The notes below the pieces were generated by a model. It was given only the letters and a program-made list of their open reading frames with translations. It ran no database searches and was not told the origin of the DNA. A DNA stretch of 64,000 nt from Helicobacter sp. 13S00482-2 (lineage in GTDB: Bacteria; Campylobacterota; Campylobacteria; Campylobacterales; Helicobacteraceae), in contig NZ_MLAT01000005.1 of assembly GCF_002272795.1 (NCBI RefSeq), positions 1 to 64,000 of the forward strand, in the 5' to 3' direction. This document shows, one piece after another, positions 32,441 to 42,700 of this stretch (positions within the stretch are counted from its first letter, which is position 1; the number at the start of each line of letters is the position of its first letter). A program made the position numbers and the translations under genes.

Positions 32441-32602
32441 AGACTACTATATACATTTTTCCCCTTTTTAGGAAAAACATATCTCAAAAGTTAAATAATA
32501 AACGAAATTCATGTTAAACGGTACATGTTAAATAATATTCATATTAAATAACATGTTATATAAACATGCTATGTACTAAAATCATTAAATAGAAAAATTT
32601 TC

Positions 32603-32625
32603 AAAAAAAAAAAAAAAAAAAAAAA
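32603..32625. repeat. Run of 23 A
   Basis: An uninterrupted poly-A tract of 23 bases in non-coding DNA, 35 bases before the right 135-bp repeat. It could vary in length or contain an assembly length error. Confidence 0.85.
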
Positions 32626-32659
32626 TAAAAAATAAATTTTGAAATTAAAATTTTTGAAT

Positions 32660-32794
32660 TTGATTTTTTTCATTTAGATTCAATACAAAATACTCTCTAG
32701 AACATTCAAAATGGCATCTAAAATCGATTTTATTTCATTCATAGTATGTTTTTAAGATAAAAAATAGATCGTTGATTTTAGATGGGTTTTTGTG
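32660..32794. repeat. 135-bp perfect direct repeat, right copy (left copy at 11037-11171)
   Basis: Identical to the left copy over all 135 bases. Here it is not attached to an intact gene; the upstream bases (GAATTTGA) resemble an earlier part of the 9773 gene, as if an internal deletion joined them. It keeps the internal 10-bp inverted repeat. Confidence 0.9.
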
Positions 32795-33173
32795 AGTTTT
32801 TTAAAAGTCAGTCTGTCCAATTGCAATTATCTTAAATAACATTATTGTTAAAATATCTAATCTTTGATGTTGTGGTTTAAAGCAAGAAAGTGAAGTTAAA
32901 GAAAGTTGTAAAGAGAAATTACAGAAAATTGAATATTATTACGAATAATTTGATTAAAAATCTAAAAAATTTAAAGAAGAGGAATTTCCATCTTCTTTAA
33001 AAATATTTATTCAGAAAGGAACTTTGAGCCTATTACCTTAAAGGCTCGGAAAAATTATATACATTTTTGGTAAATGAAAAAATATTGTATAATTTTTTTA
33101 GATTTTAAGACAAGTTATTAAGAGTGCCTTATCAAGATTGATTCTTAAGGCTAATTCAAAAAAAGGAGATAAT

Positions 33174-33935
33174 TTGTATATTAGCGTATTTTTAAATTTT
33201 GTAAAGAAAGCTTTTAAAGGGCTACTTTTAGTTTTAAGGTGGTTTGCTTTTAAGTTATTGCTTATTCTCGAAATGTTTTCATTTACAGTTTTTTTTATAT
33301 TGATCGGATTTTTTATAAGTTTGGTTTTTAAATTCAATCACATCAATGAACCCTTTAAAGATCCTTTTTTCATTCTTTGTTTATGTTCTGTATTGTTAAT
33401 GCCCTTAATATATTTATTAATAAAATTTTATTTGCTACCAAAGTTTCCAAATTATTATTTATTCAAAGGAACTGATGGAGATAATTTAGGTGATTGTCTT
33501 AGGTACTACAAAGAGAACAAAAAAACCATTTTTGTTTCAAAACAAACTTTAGATAATGATGAAATAACTGTCACTCAGAAGCTTAATAAACTTCAAAAAA
33601 TGATGGGAATCAAAAGTGAAACTTGGAAACGAAGACTTAGCAACTATGAACAAAAAGTGAAAAATGAAGATTATGCCTTTTTGATAGGCTATCATTATGA
33701 AATGATGAAAAGATTTGCATATGCTGGTATATTTTTTTATATTATTTTTTGTATGATGCTTGGAACGAATTTTCTTGGTTATGATGTTCATGACCCACTT
33801 TTTAATGTTATTGGTTTTTTCATTGCATCGCTTTGGTTGATTTTCGGTTTTTTATTTGGTTTTGGTGGTGATCATCAAGATAAAATGGAAAATTTTAGAA
33901 AAAAGATGTTAGAAAAAAATAATAAGGAGTTATGA
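33174..33935 (+). CDS. Hypothetical four-helix membrane protein
   Basis: 253 residues from TTG 33174, chosen because AAAAGGAGAT precedes it. There are two N-terminal membrane helices (about 25-55 and 65-90), a cytoplasmic middle (about 95-180, QKMMGIKSETWKRRL) and two C-terminal helices (about 185-240, ending GFLFGFGGD). It is the first gene after the control region and probably opens the second tra operon. No F-type component matches it. Confidence 0.6.
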   Translation: MYISVFLNFVKKAFKGLLLVLRWFAFKLLLILEMFSFTVFFILIGFFISLVFKFNHINEPFKDPFFILCLCSVLLMPLIYLLIKFYLLPKFPNYYLFKGTDGDNLGDCLRYYKENKKTIFVSKQTLDNDEITVTQKLNKLQKMMGIKSETWKRRLSNYEQKVKNEDYAFLIGYHYEMMKRFAYAGIFFYIIFCMMLGTNFLGYDVHDPLFNVIGFFIASLWLIFGFLFGFGGDHQDKMENFRKKMLEKNNKEL

Positions 33936-34012
33936 TGTGAATGTGATTGCAACATGTTATAAAGAATAATCAAGTGGCTCAAATAGGATTTTTATAAAGT
34001 ATAAGGAATAAA

Positions 34013-34687
34013 ATGTTTAATCAAAAAAATACTAAGACTCATTGTGTTGATGAGCAGAAAATACACACATCAAAAAACAATAAGATTTTAATACTCATAG
34101 TTGTATTGGGAGTCTTTGTTGTAGGTCTTTTTTTTGGAAAGGTTATTTTTAAGACTGATGTTATGGAGTATAAAAAACAAATTTCTGATCTAAGCTCTAG
34201 GATATTAATACTTGAAGAAGCACAAAAGAATTCAAAAGAAAATGCTATAAAACTTCAAGGACTTGTATATGAATTAAATGGGAGCAAAAAAGAGCTGGCA
34301 AATGCTTTTCAAAAAGCTATTTCAATCCAAGAGGCTATCAATGCGATCAACCGAAAAGCCGAAATGGTAAAAGGCAATGCCGAAAGAATTAAAAGGAACT
34401 ATATTAACGATAATCTAGAAGTCAAAAACTTAGATTATAGTGTAATTAAAGAGTTGTTGAAAGTTGTTGATGATGATACTTCTAAGCAATTAAGTGTTTT
34501 GAATCATTCAGTTGAAATTTTAAGTGATTTTCAAAAAAAAGAGTCATTGCCAATTAGCGGTAAGGCTCAAAACAAAGAGATTGAAAATCAGAAATTTAAC
34601 ACAACAGTTGGAAGTGAAATTGACAAAAAAGAACACTTTAATCAAAATAATAGTGATTTTCAAGATAAAACTATAGAATTACAATAA
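34013..34687 (+). CDS. Membrane-anchored coiled-coil protein
   Basis: 224 residues. There is one membrane helix at about 24-44 (ILILIVVLGVFVVGLFFGKV), then a long periplasmic or cytoplasmic coiled coil (about 50-125, QISDLSSRILILEEAQKNSK), a helical domain and a polar tail. ATG 34013 follows AAGGAAT. The form recalls inner-membrane scaffold proteins such as TrbI or TraP but has no diagnostic motif. It lies between orphan genes in the second tra operon. Confidence 0.55.
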   Translation: MFNQKNTKTHCVDEQKIHTSKNNKILILIVVLGVFVVGLFFGKVIFKTDVMEYKKQISDLSSRILILEEAQKNSKENAIKLQGLVYELNGSKKELANAFQKAISIQEAINAINRKAEMVKGNAERIKRNYINDNLEVKNLDYSVIKELLKVVDDDTSKQLSVLNHSVEILSDFQKKESLPISGKAQNKEIENQKFNTTVGSEIDKKEHFNQNNSDFQDKTIELQ

Positions 34688-34696
34688 AGGAGATAA

Positions 34697-35236
34697 ATGC
34701 AGAAAAATAATTGGCTAATAAGCGATAATCTGACTTATCGTTTTAAAGATTTACAAAAAAATTATGGTAAAAATGTCAATAAGAAAATAAGAGATGATTT
34801 ATGTTTTGTGTGTTTAAAGGAATGGGAAAGATGGGGAAAAGATAATAGTTTCTTGTTAGATGAAAATTCTATACGTTATCAGATTGATTTTGACTTTAAG
34901 AGAGCTTATGATTATTTGATTGAGACAATCAAAAAGACTAATCTTAAATTAAGGGTCAGTATTTGTTCTAAAAAAATACAAGAAGGGAATAACAATCATT
35001 GGGCCTATGAAAAATATCGCCTTTCTTTAAAAATTATGAATATCGATACAAAAAAGATAATTCATCTTGATAGTGTTAAGTCTATTGAATGTTTTTGTTT
35101 TGAAATTATCCATGTATTGTTTTGTTCTAAAGCTCCTTTTGATTTCACTGAGAGTTCTTTTCGCGATTTTTTGTATGGGATAAAAGATGATGAGATAGGT
35201 TTAGAAAGGAATTTATTTGAATCAATTAACTCTTGA
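34697..35236 (+). CDS. Hypothetical cytoplasmic protein
   Basis: 179 residues from ATG 34697 behind AAAGGAG. It has no signal peptide or membrane helix; it has a basic N-terminal half with two Trp (KEWERWGKD) and several Cys. I recognise no family. Its stop overlaps the next gene by 20 bases, so it may be co-regulated with the helicase-like protein. Confidence 0.6.
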   Translation: MQKNNWLISDNLTYRFKDLQKNYGKNVNKKIRDDLCFVCLKEWERWGKDNSFLLDENSIRYQIDFDFKRAYDYLIETIKKTNLKLRVSICSKKIQEGNNNHWAYEKYRLSLKIMNIDTKKIIHLDSVKSIECFCFEIIHVLFCSKAPFDFTESSFRDFLYGIKDDEIGLERNLFESINS

Positions 35237-36671
35237 GCAAAAAAAAATTGTTGCCAATCAAGATAAAATATTGCTTGTAAATGCTTATGCTGGGACGGGT
35301 AAAACTTCTACATTGGTTGAATACTGTAAAGCAAGAAAAAATAAAAATATTTTATATCTTGCCTACAATTCATCAATGGCAAAAGAAGCTGTTAAAAAAT
35401 TCGAGGGACTTAACGTAAAATGTCTTACGATTCATTCATTGGCTTATCAGAATATTGGTATTGCATATAAAGATCGTTTAGAGAAAAATGCATCTTTAAA
35501 ACCATTTCATCTGAGTAAGTATTTTAAAAATCCTAATTATGAGAAAAATAGTGCATTAATGGATCTTTTCTATAAATTTTTAACTTCTAACAAAACAATT
35601 AAAGAAATTACAAGAGAGAGCAAAGGAGAGGTTGATACAGAAATATCAGATAGACTTTCAGTTTTATGGAATGATATTTTATATAACAATTCAATGCCAT
35701 TTGAACATGATTTTTATCTTAAAATGTATCAACTCGCTTTCCCGAAATTAAGCTATGATTACATCTTGGTCGATGAAGCTCAAGATCTTAATCCAGTAAT
35801 GTTTGATATCATTGTAAGACAAAGTGCCAATCTCGTTTTTATTGGAGATTCTTATCAGAAAATTTATGGTTTTAGAAGATGTATCAATGCTCTAGAGCTT
35901 CTTGCGTCTAATCCAAAATCTAAAACTTTATATTTGAGTGAGACTTTTAGATGCCCAACAAGAATCATTAGCCTTGCTGATCCTTATTTAAAACTAGCAG
36001 GGGCAAAAATACCTCTTGTTTCAAATAAAAAAAGTGAAGAAAAAATGTTTTCTCCCAAAAAACAAAAATGTATAATATGTCGAACCAATGCAAAGATTTT
36101 TTGTTTTGCTTATGAAAATCAGGGTAAAAAAATACATTTTGTTGGAGGTATAAAGAATTACAAACTTGATGAAATGGTTGATTTGATGCTAGTTTTTTCA
36201 AAGAACGAAGAAATTAAAAAGAATATTAGAAATCCGTTTTACAAAAATTTTAAAAGTGCCTCTGATATTATTGAGTACGCTAATAATTCAAAAGATGTGG
36301 AAACTAAAAGCAGAATAAATGTTCTTTTGAGACTTTTAAATGCAAATATGAATCCTTTTGAATTTGTTAGAGATATCAAGGATTATCCACTAAAGGACGC
36401 TGATTATATCATCACTTCAGCTCATAAAAGTAAGGGGCTTGAATGGGATCATGTTGTCTTGGAAGATGATTTTTTGGATATTGAAGAAGAGTTATTGAGG
36501 GGCGAATTGTTAAAGAAGAGTGAAAAGAATAATTATATTAGTATAGAGGAAATAAATTTGCTTTATGTTGCGATAACACGGGCTAAAGTTAGTTTAGAAT
36601 CTTCTAAAAATTATTTTTTTGATGAGGAGATTTTTAAAGAGGCTAAAAAAATACTAAAATTTGTCAATTAA
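35217..36671 (+). CDS. UvrD/Rep-like superfamily 1 helicase
   Basis: 484 residues from TTG 35217 (GAAAGGA upstream). Helicase motifs: LTLEQKKIV (Q-motif region), Walker A NAYAGTGKTST (22-32), LAYNSSMA (Ia), LVDEAQDLNP (II, about 184), FIGDSYQKIYGFR (III), SAHKSKGLEWD (V, about 400) and LLYVAITRAK (VI, about 446). At about half the length of UvrD it lacks the large 1B/2B insertions, like small UvrD-like helicases. It could aid plasmid replication or conjugative strand handling. A run of nine A at codons 8-10 is a possible slippage site. Confidence 0.8.
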   Translation: MNQLTLEQKKIVANQDKILLVNAYAGTGKTSTLVEYCKARKNKNILYLAYNSSMAKEAVKKFEGLNVKCLTIHSLAYQNIGIAYKDRLEKNASLKPFHLSKYFKNPNYEKNSALMDLFYKFLTSNKTIKEITRESKGEVDTEISDRLSVLWNDILYNNSMPFEHDFYLKMYQLAFPKLSYDYILVDEAQDLNPVMFDIIVRQSANLVFIGDSYQKIYGFRRCINALELLASNPKSKTLYLSETFRCPTRIISLADPYLKLAGAKIPLVSNKKSEEKMFSPKKQKCIICRTNAKIFCFAYENQGKKIHFVGGIKNYKLDEMVDLMLVFSKNEEIKKNIRNPFYKNFKSASDIIEYANNSKDVETKSRINVLLRLLNANMNPFEFVRDIKDYPLKDADYIITSAHKSKGLEWDHVVLEDDFLDIEEELLRGELLKKSEKNNYISIEEINLLYVAITRAKVSLESSKNYFFDEEIFKEAKKILKFVN

Positions 36672-36680
36672 GGATAAAAT

Positions 36681-38159
36681 ATGGAGAAGAAAAAAGGTTT
36701 TTGGGAGAAGTTTTTTAAAATAAAGACAGACACTAAACTTGATGAAATTCTTTTAAAAAAAGATGTTGAAAAAAAATTCAAGAGCAGGATAACAAAAAAG
36801 TTCTTCATTTTATTGGGTCTTGGTTTGATTGTTTTTTTCATTCTGGTTATCGTTCAGTCAATTTCTATTATGAAAAATGAGAATATAGAAGTAGCTGAAA
36901 AGAAAAATCGTCAGGTTGTTGAAATAAAAACAGATAATTTCGGAATTTGGCAATCTCAGTTTGAACAAAAATTTAAAGATGAGAAAAAAGAAAGGATCGC
37001 TGATGGCAAGAGAATTGAAAGCAAGATTGATGCAACGAATGATTTTTTAACTAAAGATCTTCCAGAGACTCTTAAAAAAATTGTTTCAGGAATAAATAAT
37101 AAATTTAAAGATTTTGCAAGTGATTTTAAAGAAGAAACCAAAAGTTTAGGTAACAAAATAGACAATTTAGCTAAAGATACAGACAGAAAAATAGACAATT
37201 TAGAGGACAAAATTAACAAGGAAATAGAAATAAAGTTTGTTGATGTTAACAGCAAAATACAAGATTTAAGCAATAAGCCTATTGTTGCACAAGGAATTTT
37301 GCCAGAAGTCTCAAACAAGGACACAGCATTGCCAAAGCCTGTAGATATTCCAAAAGAGGAAGAAGAAGTGATTTATCAGGCTAATATTAAAGTTTCTCAA
37401 CCAGATCCTGTTGAAGAAGAGGTTCAGGAGAGAAAAGAATTAACTTTTAATGCTCCATTAGGCGTTGCTCAAGCAATTTTGTTAAATGGAGGTGATGCTA
37501 GTGTTGCAAATATGGGCAATCAAGAGGATTCTCCTGTAGCTCTTTCTTTGCTAACAAAAATGAGTATTGCTAATGGAGAATATACAAATGTTGAAGATTG
37601 TTTATTGCTAGGAAACGCTATTGGAAATATGAATACAGAAAGAGCGAATATTCGATTAACTAAAATTTCTTGTATTTTTAAAGATAAACAGGGCAATAAA
37701 TATAGGGCTGAAGGTGCTATAAAGGGCTGGATCTATGATGAAACTTCTAACTTAGGGGTAGGCGGAAAACTTATTACTAAAGAAGGAAAAATTATTCGAG
37801 CTACTTTGCCACTTGCAGCCGCTCAAACTGGATTGGATTATATTACAAGGAAGGCTAGTAATGTTAGTTTGGTTGGAGGAGGTTATAGCGACTTAACTGC
37901 CGCTTTAGGTTCAGGTGGAAGTTCTGCAGCTACTCAAACCATCTCCAAAATGACTGATATTTACACAAAATATTTAGATGCAATGACGCCAAGTATTAAT
38001 TTTAAAGGAGGCAGGAAAGTGAGTATTTTATTTCAAGGAGGGGAGAGTATTCCATTAGTCCCTTATGATGACAAAAATAATTTTGATGGAGAAGGTGTTT
38101 TTAACAGCATTCAGGGAGAAAAATACAACTATCAAGGAAATGAGGCAGACTATGATTAG
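36681..38159 (+). CDS. traB: TraB, VirB10-like core scaffold
   Basis: 492 residues. One membrane helix lies at about 37-58 (FFILLGLGLIVFFILVIVQS), then a coiled coil (about 95-210), a Pro/Glu linker and a C-terminal VirB10/TraB beta-barrel domain (about 250-470). The last has TFNAPLGVAQAILLNGG, ANIRLTKISC and AEGAIKGWIYDE, all typical of TraB. It links inner and outer membranes in the core complex. The start ATG 36681 follows AAGGAT; its stop overlaps the next gene. Confidence 0.85.
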   Translation: MEKKKGFWEKFFKIKTDTKLDEILLKKDVEKKFKSRITKKFFILLGLGLIVFFILVIVQSISIMKNENIEVAEKKNRQVVEIKTDNFGIWQSQFEQKFKDEKKERIADGKRIESKIDATNDFLTKDLPETLKKIVSGINNKFKDFASDFKEETKSLGNKIDNLAKDTDRKIDNLEDKINKEIEIKFVDVNSKIQDLSNKPIVAQGILPEVSNKDTALPKPVDIPKEEEEVIYQANIKVSQPDPVEEEVQERKELTFNAPLGVAQAILLNGGDASVANMGNQEDSPVALSLLTKMSIANGEYTNVEDCLLLGNAIGNMNTERANIRLTKISCIFKDKQGNKYRAEGAIKGWIYDETSNLGVGGKLITKEGKIIRATLPLAAAQTGLDYITRKASNVSLVGGGYSDLTAALGSGGSSAATQTISKMTDIYTKYLDAMTPSINFKGGRKVSILFQGGESIPLVPYDDKNNFDGEGVFNSIQGEKYNYQGNEADYD

Positions 38160-38394
38160 GAAAATTATCTACATTATCTCAACGATATTTGTATCTCTAT
38201 TGATAGTGCAGGGTTGCTCTATTGGATCTTCAAGTGGATATTGTGAGTATGGTTGGTTTAAAAATGTTAATTTAAGTTTGAATAAATGTAATTATAGAAA
38301 AACTGGAGTCTGCAAAGATTCTTTAGATATTTTAATGCACAGAGAGGCTACTTTGAAAAAATCTTATGAGGGGCTAAAATGCGAAGAAAATTAG
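38152..38394 (+). CDS. traV: Small TraV-like lipoprotein
   Basis: 80 residues from ATG 38152, overlapping the traB stop. The lipobox is IVQGC (Cys 22). Four more Cys follow in the mature part (YCEYGWF, NKCNY, GVCKD, LKCEE), as in TraV, the VirB7-like lipoprotein of the F core complex. It is much shorter than F TraV (171 residues). An earlier in-frame start inside traB is possible but lacks a signal. Position after traB supports the call. Confidence 0.6.
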   Translation: MIRKIIYIISTIFVSLLIVQGCSIGSSSGYCEYGWFKNVNLSLNKCNYRKTGVCKDSLDILMHREATLKKSYEGLKCEEN

Positions 38395-38939
38395 TTAAAA
38401 TAAATATGTTCATATTTGGATTTTTCTTTCTTCTGACAGGTTGTTCGCAAAAAGAGATTAGAATTACTTTGGATCAGCAAGTCTATTCTCCAAGATATAA
38501 ACCCATTATTGGTAGTGGTAACAATGATGCTAGAACGATTATTGATTACGGAGTAGTTTTAAAGATTTGGGTAACTCCATACAAAGACACTGAAGGAACT
38601 TTAATTGCAGCTCATTATGAATATGTTTGGGTTGATAGACCAGATTTTGTTCCAGGAAGTGCTGTTCCTCAAATCAGTGGAGGTGGTGGCGTGATCACTC
38701 CAACAGGAAAATTGCCTTTTTCTATATCGCCTAATGAAATTGATAGGTCAGATATTAAATCCGATCAGGTAATCAATCGTTTTAATATTCAGAGTTCAAA
38801 AAATACTAATTCAAGGATTTTGCAAAGAGCTAAAAAAGAAGATACCTCGCTTGAGGTGAAGAAAAAACAACCAGTTGACCCGTCTAAAAAACAACTTATT
38901 AAACAACCCGTCAAACAAAATACAAAAGGAAAGAAATGA
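38379..38939 (+). CDS. Second lipoprotein of the core region
   Basis: 186 residues with a lipobox at LLTGC (Cys 22). The mature part has a compact beta-like region (about 25-110, KIWVTPYKDTEGTLIAAHYE, with VWVDRPDFVPG), a Gly-rich loop and a basic Lys/Gln tail likely to be disordered. It overlaps the small TraV-like gene by 16 bases. It may share the TraV job of anchoring the core in the outer membrane, but no motif proves it. Confidence 0.6.
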   Translation: MRRKLVKINMFIFGFFFLLTGCSQKEIRITLDQQVYSPRYKPIIGSGNNDARTIIDYGVVLKIWVTPYKDTEGTLIAAHYEYVWVDRPDFVPGSAVPQISGGGGVITPTGKLPFSISPNEIDRSDIKSDQVINRFNIQSSKNTNSRILQRAKKEDTSLEVKKKQPVDPSKKQLIKQPVKQNTKGKK

Positions 38940-39766
38940 AAAAGAAAATTTTAGCAAGTATTTTAGCAAGTTTGGTTTTAAGCTCTTTGTTAGTAGCTTC
39001 TCCGCAAAATATTTCAAATATATCAGATTTGAAAGAATCCATAGCTATTTTGATAGATAAAATACAGACTTTAGAGAATGAATTTGAAGATCTCAAAAAA
39101 ACTCCTCTTCTTGTTCAAGAGGAGAACAAAACGCAGGATAAAAACTTTGAAAGTAAAGACATTGAAAATAGAGATGATAGACTTATATCTACCTTAGCAG
39201 ATAAGATACAGGCTCTAGAAAATGAAATCAAGAAATTAAAAAAAGTCCCCCTAGTTTCTCAGGATAATAAAGGCATTAAAAAAGAAAAGACTCAAGAGGA
39301 AAAATCTAAAGAAGAAGATGTGGTGAAAAGACTATATGAATTAGAAAAATTAGTGCGATCACTAAGAAATAACCCTTCTAATGATCCACTTTTAGTCCAT
39401 AATGACAAAGAAGAATCTAAGAAAGATTTAGAAAAAAAAGGTGAGCCTTCAAAAGAATCAACTAATGATGCCTTAAACAGACAATTTAAAATTTTTACTG
39501 ATTATGTCAATCAAAGAATCTCTGATTTAGAAAAAAAGACAGTTCAACAAGAAGTTAAAACAACTGAACCTTTAACTTATGTTCAGCAAAGTTCTTTGCC
39601 AACTTGTGATAATCATTGTGTTTCTAAAGCTGATTTTTCAAATTATAAATTTGAATCTATTAAAAAATATAAGAATTTACAAACACAAATTAATGTTTTA
39701 AAAAAGCAAGTTGAGAGTATTCTTTTAGAAATCAGAGAAATCAAAAATTATTATCAGGGTAGTTAG
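38936..39766 (+). CDS. Secreted coiled-coil protein
   Basis: 276 residues with a signal peptide (ILASILASLVLSSLLVASP). The rest is charged helix with three similar segments of the type KIQTLENEFEDLKK and KIQALENEIKKLKK, then a Cys pair (PTCDNHCVS, about 222-228) and a C-terminal coiled coil. It overlaps the lipoprotein by 4 bases and precedes traC by one base. It is a periplasmic spacer or assembly factor by appearance; I recognise no family. Confidence 0.6.
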   Translation: MKKKILASILASLVLSSLLVASPQNISNISDLKESIAILIDKIQTLENEFEDLKKTPLLVQEENKTQDKNFESKDIENRDDRLISTLADKIQALENEIKKLKKVPLVSQDNKGIKKEKTQEEKSKEEDVVKRLYELEKLVRSLRNNPSNDPLLVHNDKEESKKDLEKKGEPSKESTNDALNRQFKIFTDYVNQRISDLEKKTVQQEVKTTEPLTYVQQSSLPTCDNHCVSKADFSNYKFESIKKYKNLQTQINVLKKQVESILLEIREIKNYYQGS

Positions 39767-39767
39767 A

Positions 39768-42700
39768 ATGATGTGGAAAATCTATTTAGCCATTATTTTT
39801 GCAGGCGTTGGCTTATTTTTCTATCTGAAAAACCCAAGAAATATAAAAAAAATTTCGCCCATTATAAAGAAGATTTGGAATCTTGTTTTTCCAGATGACT
39901 GGCAAGAAAATCTTGATTCTTTAGAACAGCAAAAAATTAGAGCTCTTAATGAGACAGGTTCTATCTCAAAAATGCTTTTACTGCAGTCTTATCAAAAAAT
40001 TGATAAAGACTTTGGATTCTTTTATCTGATAACTGGAAGAATTGGAGTGGGTCTAGAGTTAAATCTTTCTTCTATGCTTTCTGAAAAAGCAATTAAAGAA
40101 ATTCAAGGTGTTTTAAGCTCTATCAATATAAGAGATGTTGCTATGCAGATAATAACCTATGCGTCTAGCGATATTCAATATTATGTAGAAAATATTGAAA
40201 ATTCTTGTCATTGTGATTCTAAAATAGGCAATATTGAAAATCTTGAATTGATGAGAGATGAGAGAATAAAAAAAACAAAACAGTGGTCTAAAAATAGTAT
40301 GTTATCTGAAGAGTCAGGTGCTGATTTAAGGGCTAGAAACTTTATTAATATGATAATCTTTATTTTTCCACCAGAAGCTAATTTAAGAAAAATAAGGAGT
40401 CTGATGAATACAATCAGAGGAATACTAGAGTCTTTTTCGCCAAGATTGCTTTCCCCCACAATTGTTGCAAAAATTTATGGAGAAATATTAAGAGAAGATT
40501 CAAGTTTGAAGGATTATGATATTCACAAGAAAATGAATGTTCAATTAGCTAAAAATGCTCATGTTAGAATTGATCGAGATGATGGCTTGTTAAAGATTGG
40601 TAGAAAAACATACGCTAAAGTTTTGACAACTGATAAATATCCTTCTTTTACTAGTTCTTATGAAGTTTCAAATGCTTTTTTTGCATTTGAGGGCGAGTAT
40701 CAGATCCCTATTGCCACACCTTTTTTAGCATCTTTAACTGTTCATATTGATAATCCTGTAAAAGCAAAAAGAAAGATTTTAGATAAGGCTAGATGGAATA
40801 TTGGACAAGTTAAAAAAATTGGTGGAGAAGAATTTCTCAAATTTCCATCTTTGTCTAAAGTTATAAAAGAAAGCAAGGAGGTCATTGAATATGTTGAAGA
40901 AGAAGATCAAATGCCATATGATGCAATGTTTTCAATAACTGTTTTTGATACCAATCAGGACAATCTAGAACAATCTATTGGACGATTGAAGACAAAATTC
41001 AAAGCAATAAAAGTTGGTGGCTGGGAGGTCAATGAAGAAAAATTTGGCTTGATCGCTTATCAATCCCTCTTATGGTCTTTACCCTTTCAATTCGATCTTG
41101 AGACAAAAGAGCATTTAAAAAGATTTGATTTAATGTTTAACTCAAATATCACCTCAATTGTTCCTTTAATATCTTCTTTTAAGGGAGTTGGAGCCCCAAT
41201 TCTTAGATTTTTTGCAAGAACAGGGCAAGTTGTGGGAATTGATTTTTGGGCTGGTAGAGAAAACTATAATGTTTGCATCATAGGTCCTTCTGGTTCTGGA
41301 AAATCATTTTTGAGCAACAGTATTCAAGCCTCGCATCTTCAAGCGGGTGTTAAAGTTACAATTTTCGATAAAGGGCGTTCATATCTTCCGCTTTGCCAAG
41401 AGCTTGGCGGAGAATTTATAGACTTTGCTAAAGTAGATGAAAAAGGTAAACCAAATATCAAGTGCCTAAATTTTTTCACAAACATGCAAACTGTTTTAAA
41501 AGATCCTGAAAGTTTTGGTGGTGGAGACAGGATTGTGTTAAGCTATGCTTCTTTTAGAAAAAGCGATCTTTTAAGAGAAGATGGAAAAATTGAGGCCATT
41601 GAGGAAGATTCCTTTCAAGCTCTTGTTCTTATTATCGGGATTATGTGCGGTCAAGATTATTCTTCAGGTATAAAAAATCAAATTGGACATAATGATAATT
41701 CAACTAAGAGCATTATGCAAAATCTTATAGAAGAGGCCTTAATGAGTGCTTTCTATAAAAAAGGCAGAGAAGCGGGAATGAGGGAAGTTGGAGAAGCATT
41801 AAGCGAATTTAAAGATATTGCAATGAAAAAAAATGAAGTAGAAATTGCAAATGAACTCAATAAGCTCATTTTGGCTTTAACAGCTTTTACTTCACCGAGC
41901 GGAAAGTTTTTTAGCTATTTTAATGGAGCTTGTAATATAAACCTTGAAAATGATTTCACTCTTTTAGAGCTTGATGATTTAACCAACAAGGGAAACCTAT
42001 ATCATTTAGTTTTAATGAGTATGCTAGAGCGTTGTGCTTCGGACATGTATTTTGATAGAACGAAGAAGAAAAGTATTGTTGTTGATGAAGCGGCAGATGC
42101 CTTAAGCGATATGACTTATGCTAAATATTTTGCTGACTTTTGTAGAAGAGTAAGAAAATATGGAGGATCAATGATGACAATCACACAAGGTGTTCGAGAT
42201 TATATGGCAAATTCTTTTTCAGAGGCCGTTTGGACAAACTCTTCACATAAGATGCTCTTAAGGCTTAATCCAAATGAAATTGCTAAAGGCTTTGAAAGCG
42301 GAGGGTTATTTTCTGGATACTCTGATTTAACTAGAATACAAATGAGTTCAGTTTCTAATAGAGCACCTGAATATTCTGAATTTTTATACATTAGTGATAA
42401 CGGGTTTTCTGAAGTTCTGATTTTAAAGGCAACTTCTCAAGAGGCTTCAATGTTTACGACTAACCCTTTAGAGCAAAAGCAAAAAAAAGATCTCCAAGAG
42501 CAATATGGATTAACACCTCAACAAGCCACAGGTCTTTTTGGATACCTTAAAGAGGGTATTGATATACAAGAGGGCTTAAAAAATGTTAAAGAAAAGAACA
42601 AAAAAGGAACAACAGAGTTTTGGCTCAATAAGATCAGATCAAGTTTTAATAAAGACCAAATAATTCCATTTGCTCAGAAAGTTTGCGATGAAGAGGGAAA

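Larger units (their letters stand above)
31886..33173. promoter_or_regulatory. 1.29-kb control region between traG and the second tra operon
   Basis: No gene is visible. It holds the divergent traG promoter side (about 31890-31960), a strong rightward promoter with overlapping operators (32284-32336), a GC-richer stretch (about 32360-32400), an 8-bp hairpin (32415-32440), several CATGTTA-type short repeats (32508-32570), a run of 23 A, and the right copy of the 135-bp repeat. By position between transfer operons it is a plausible oriT or replication control region, but no nic motif can be named. Confidence 0.45.

Noticed and set aside
32603-32625. A23 run as a phase-variation tract
   Set aside because: It is not between promoter hexamers or in a gene, and long A runs are common in such AT-rich DNA and prone to assembly error; kept only as a repeat.
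35235-35245. Run of nine A near the start of the UvrD-like gene as a contingency switch
   Set aside because: Nine A is common in this DNA and no other sign of switching is visible; mentioned only in the gene entry.
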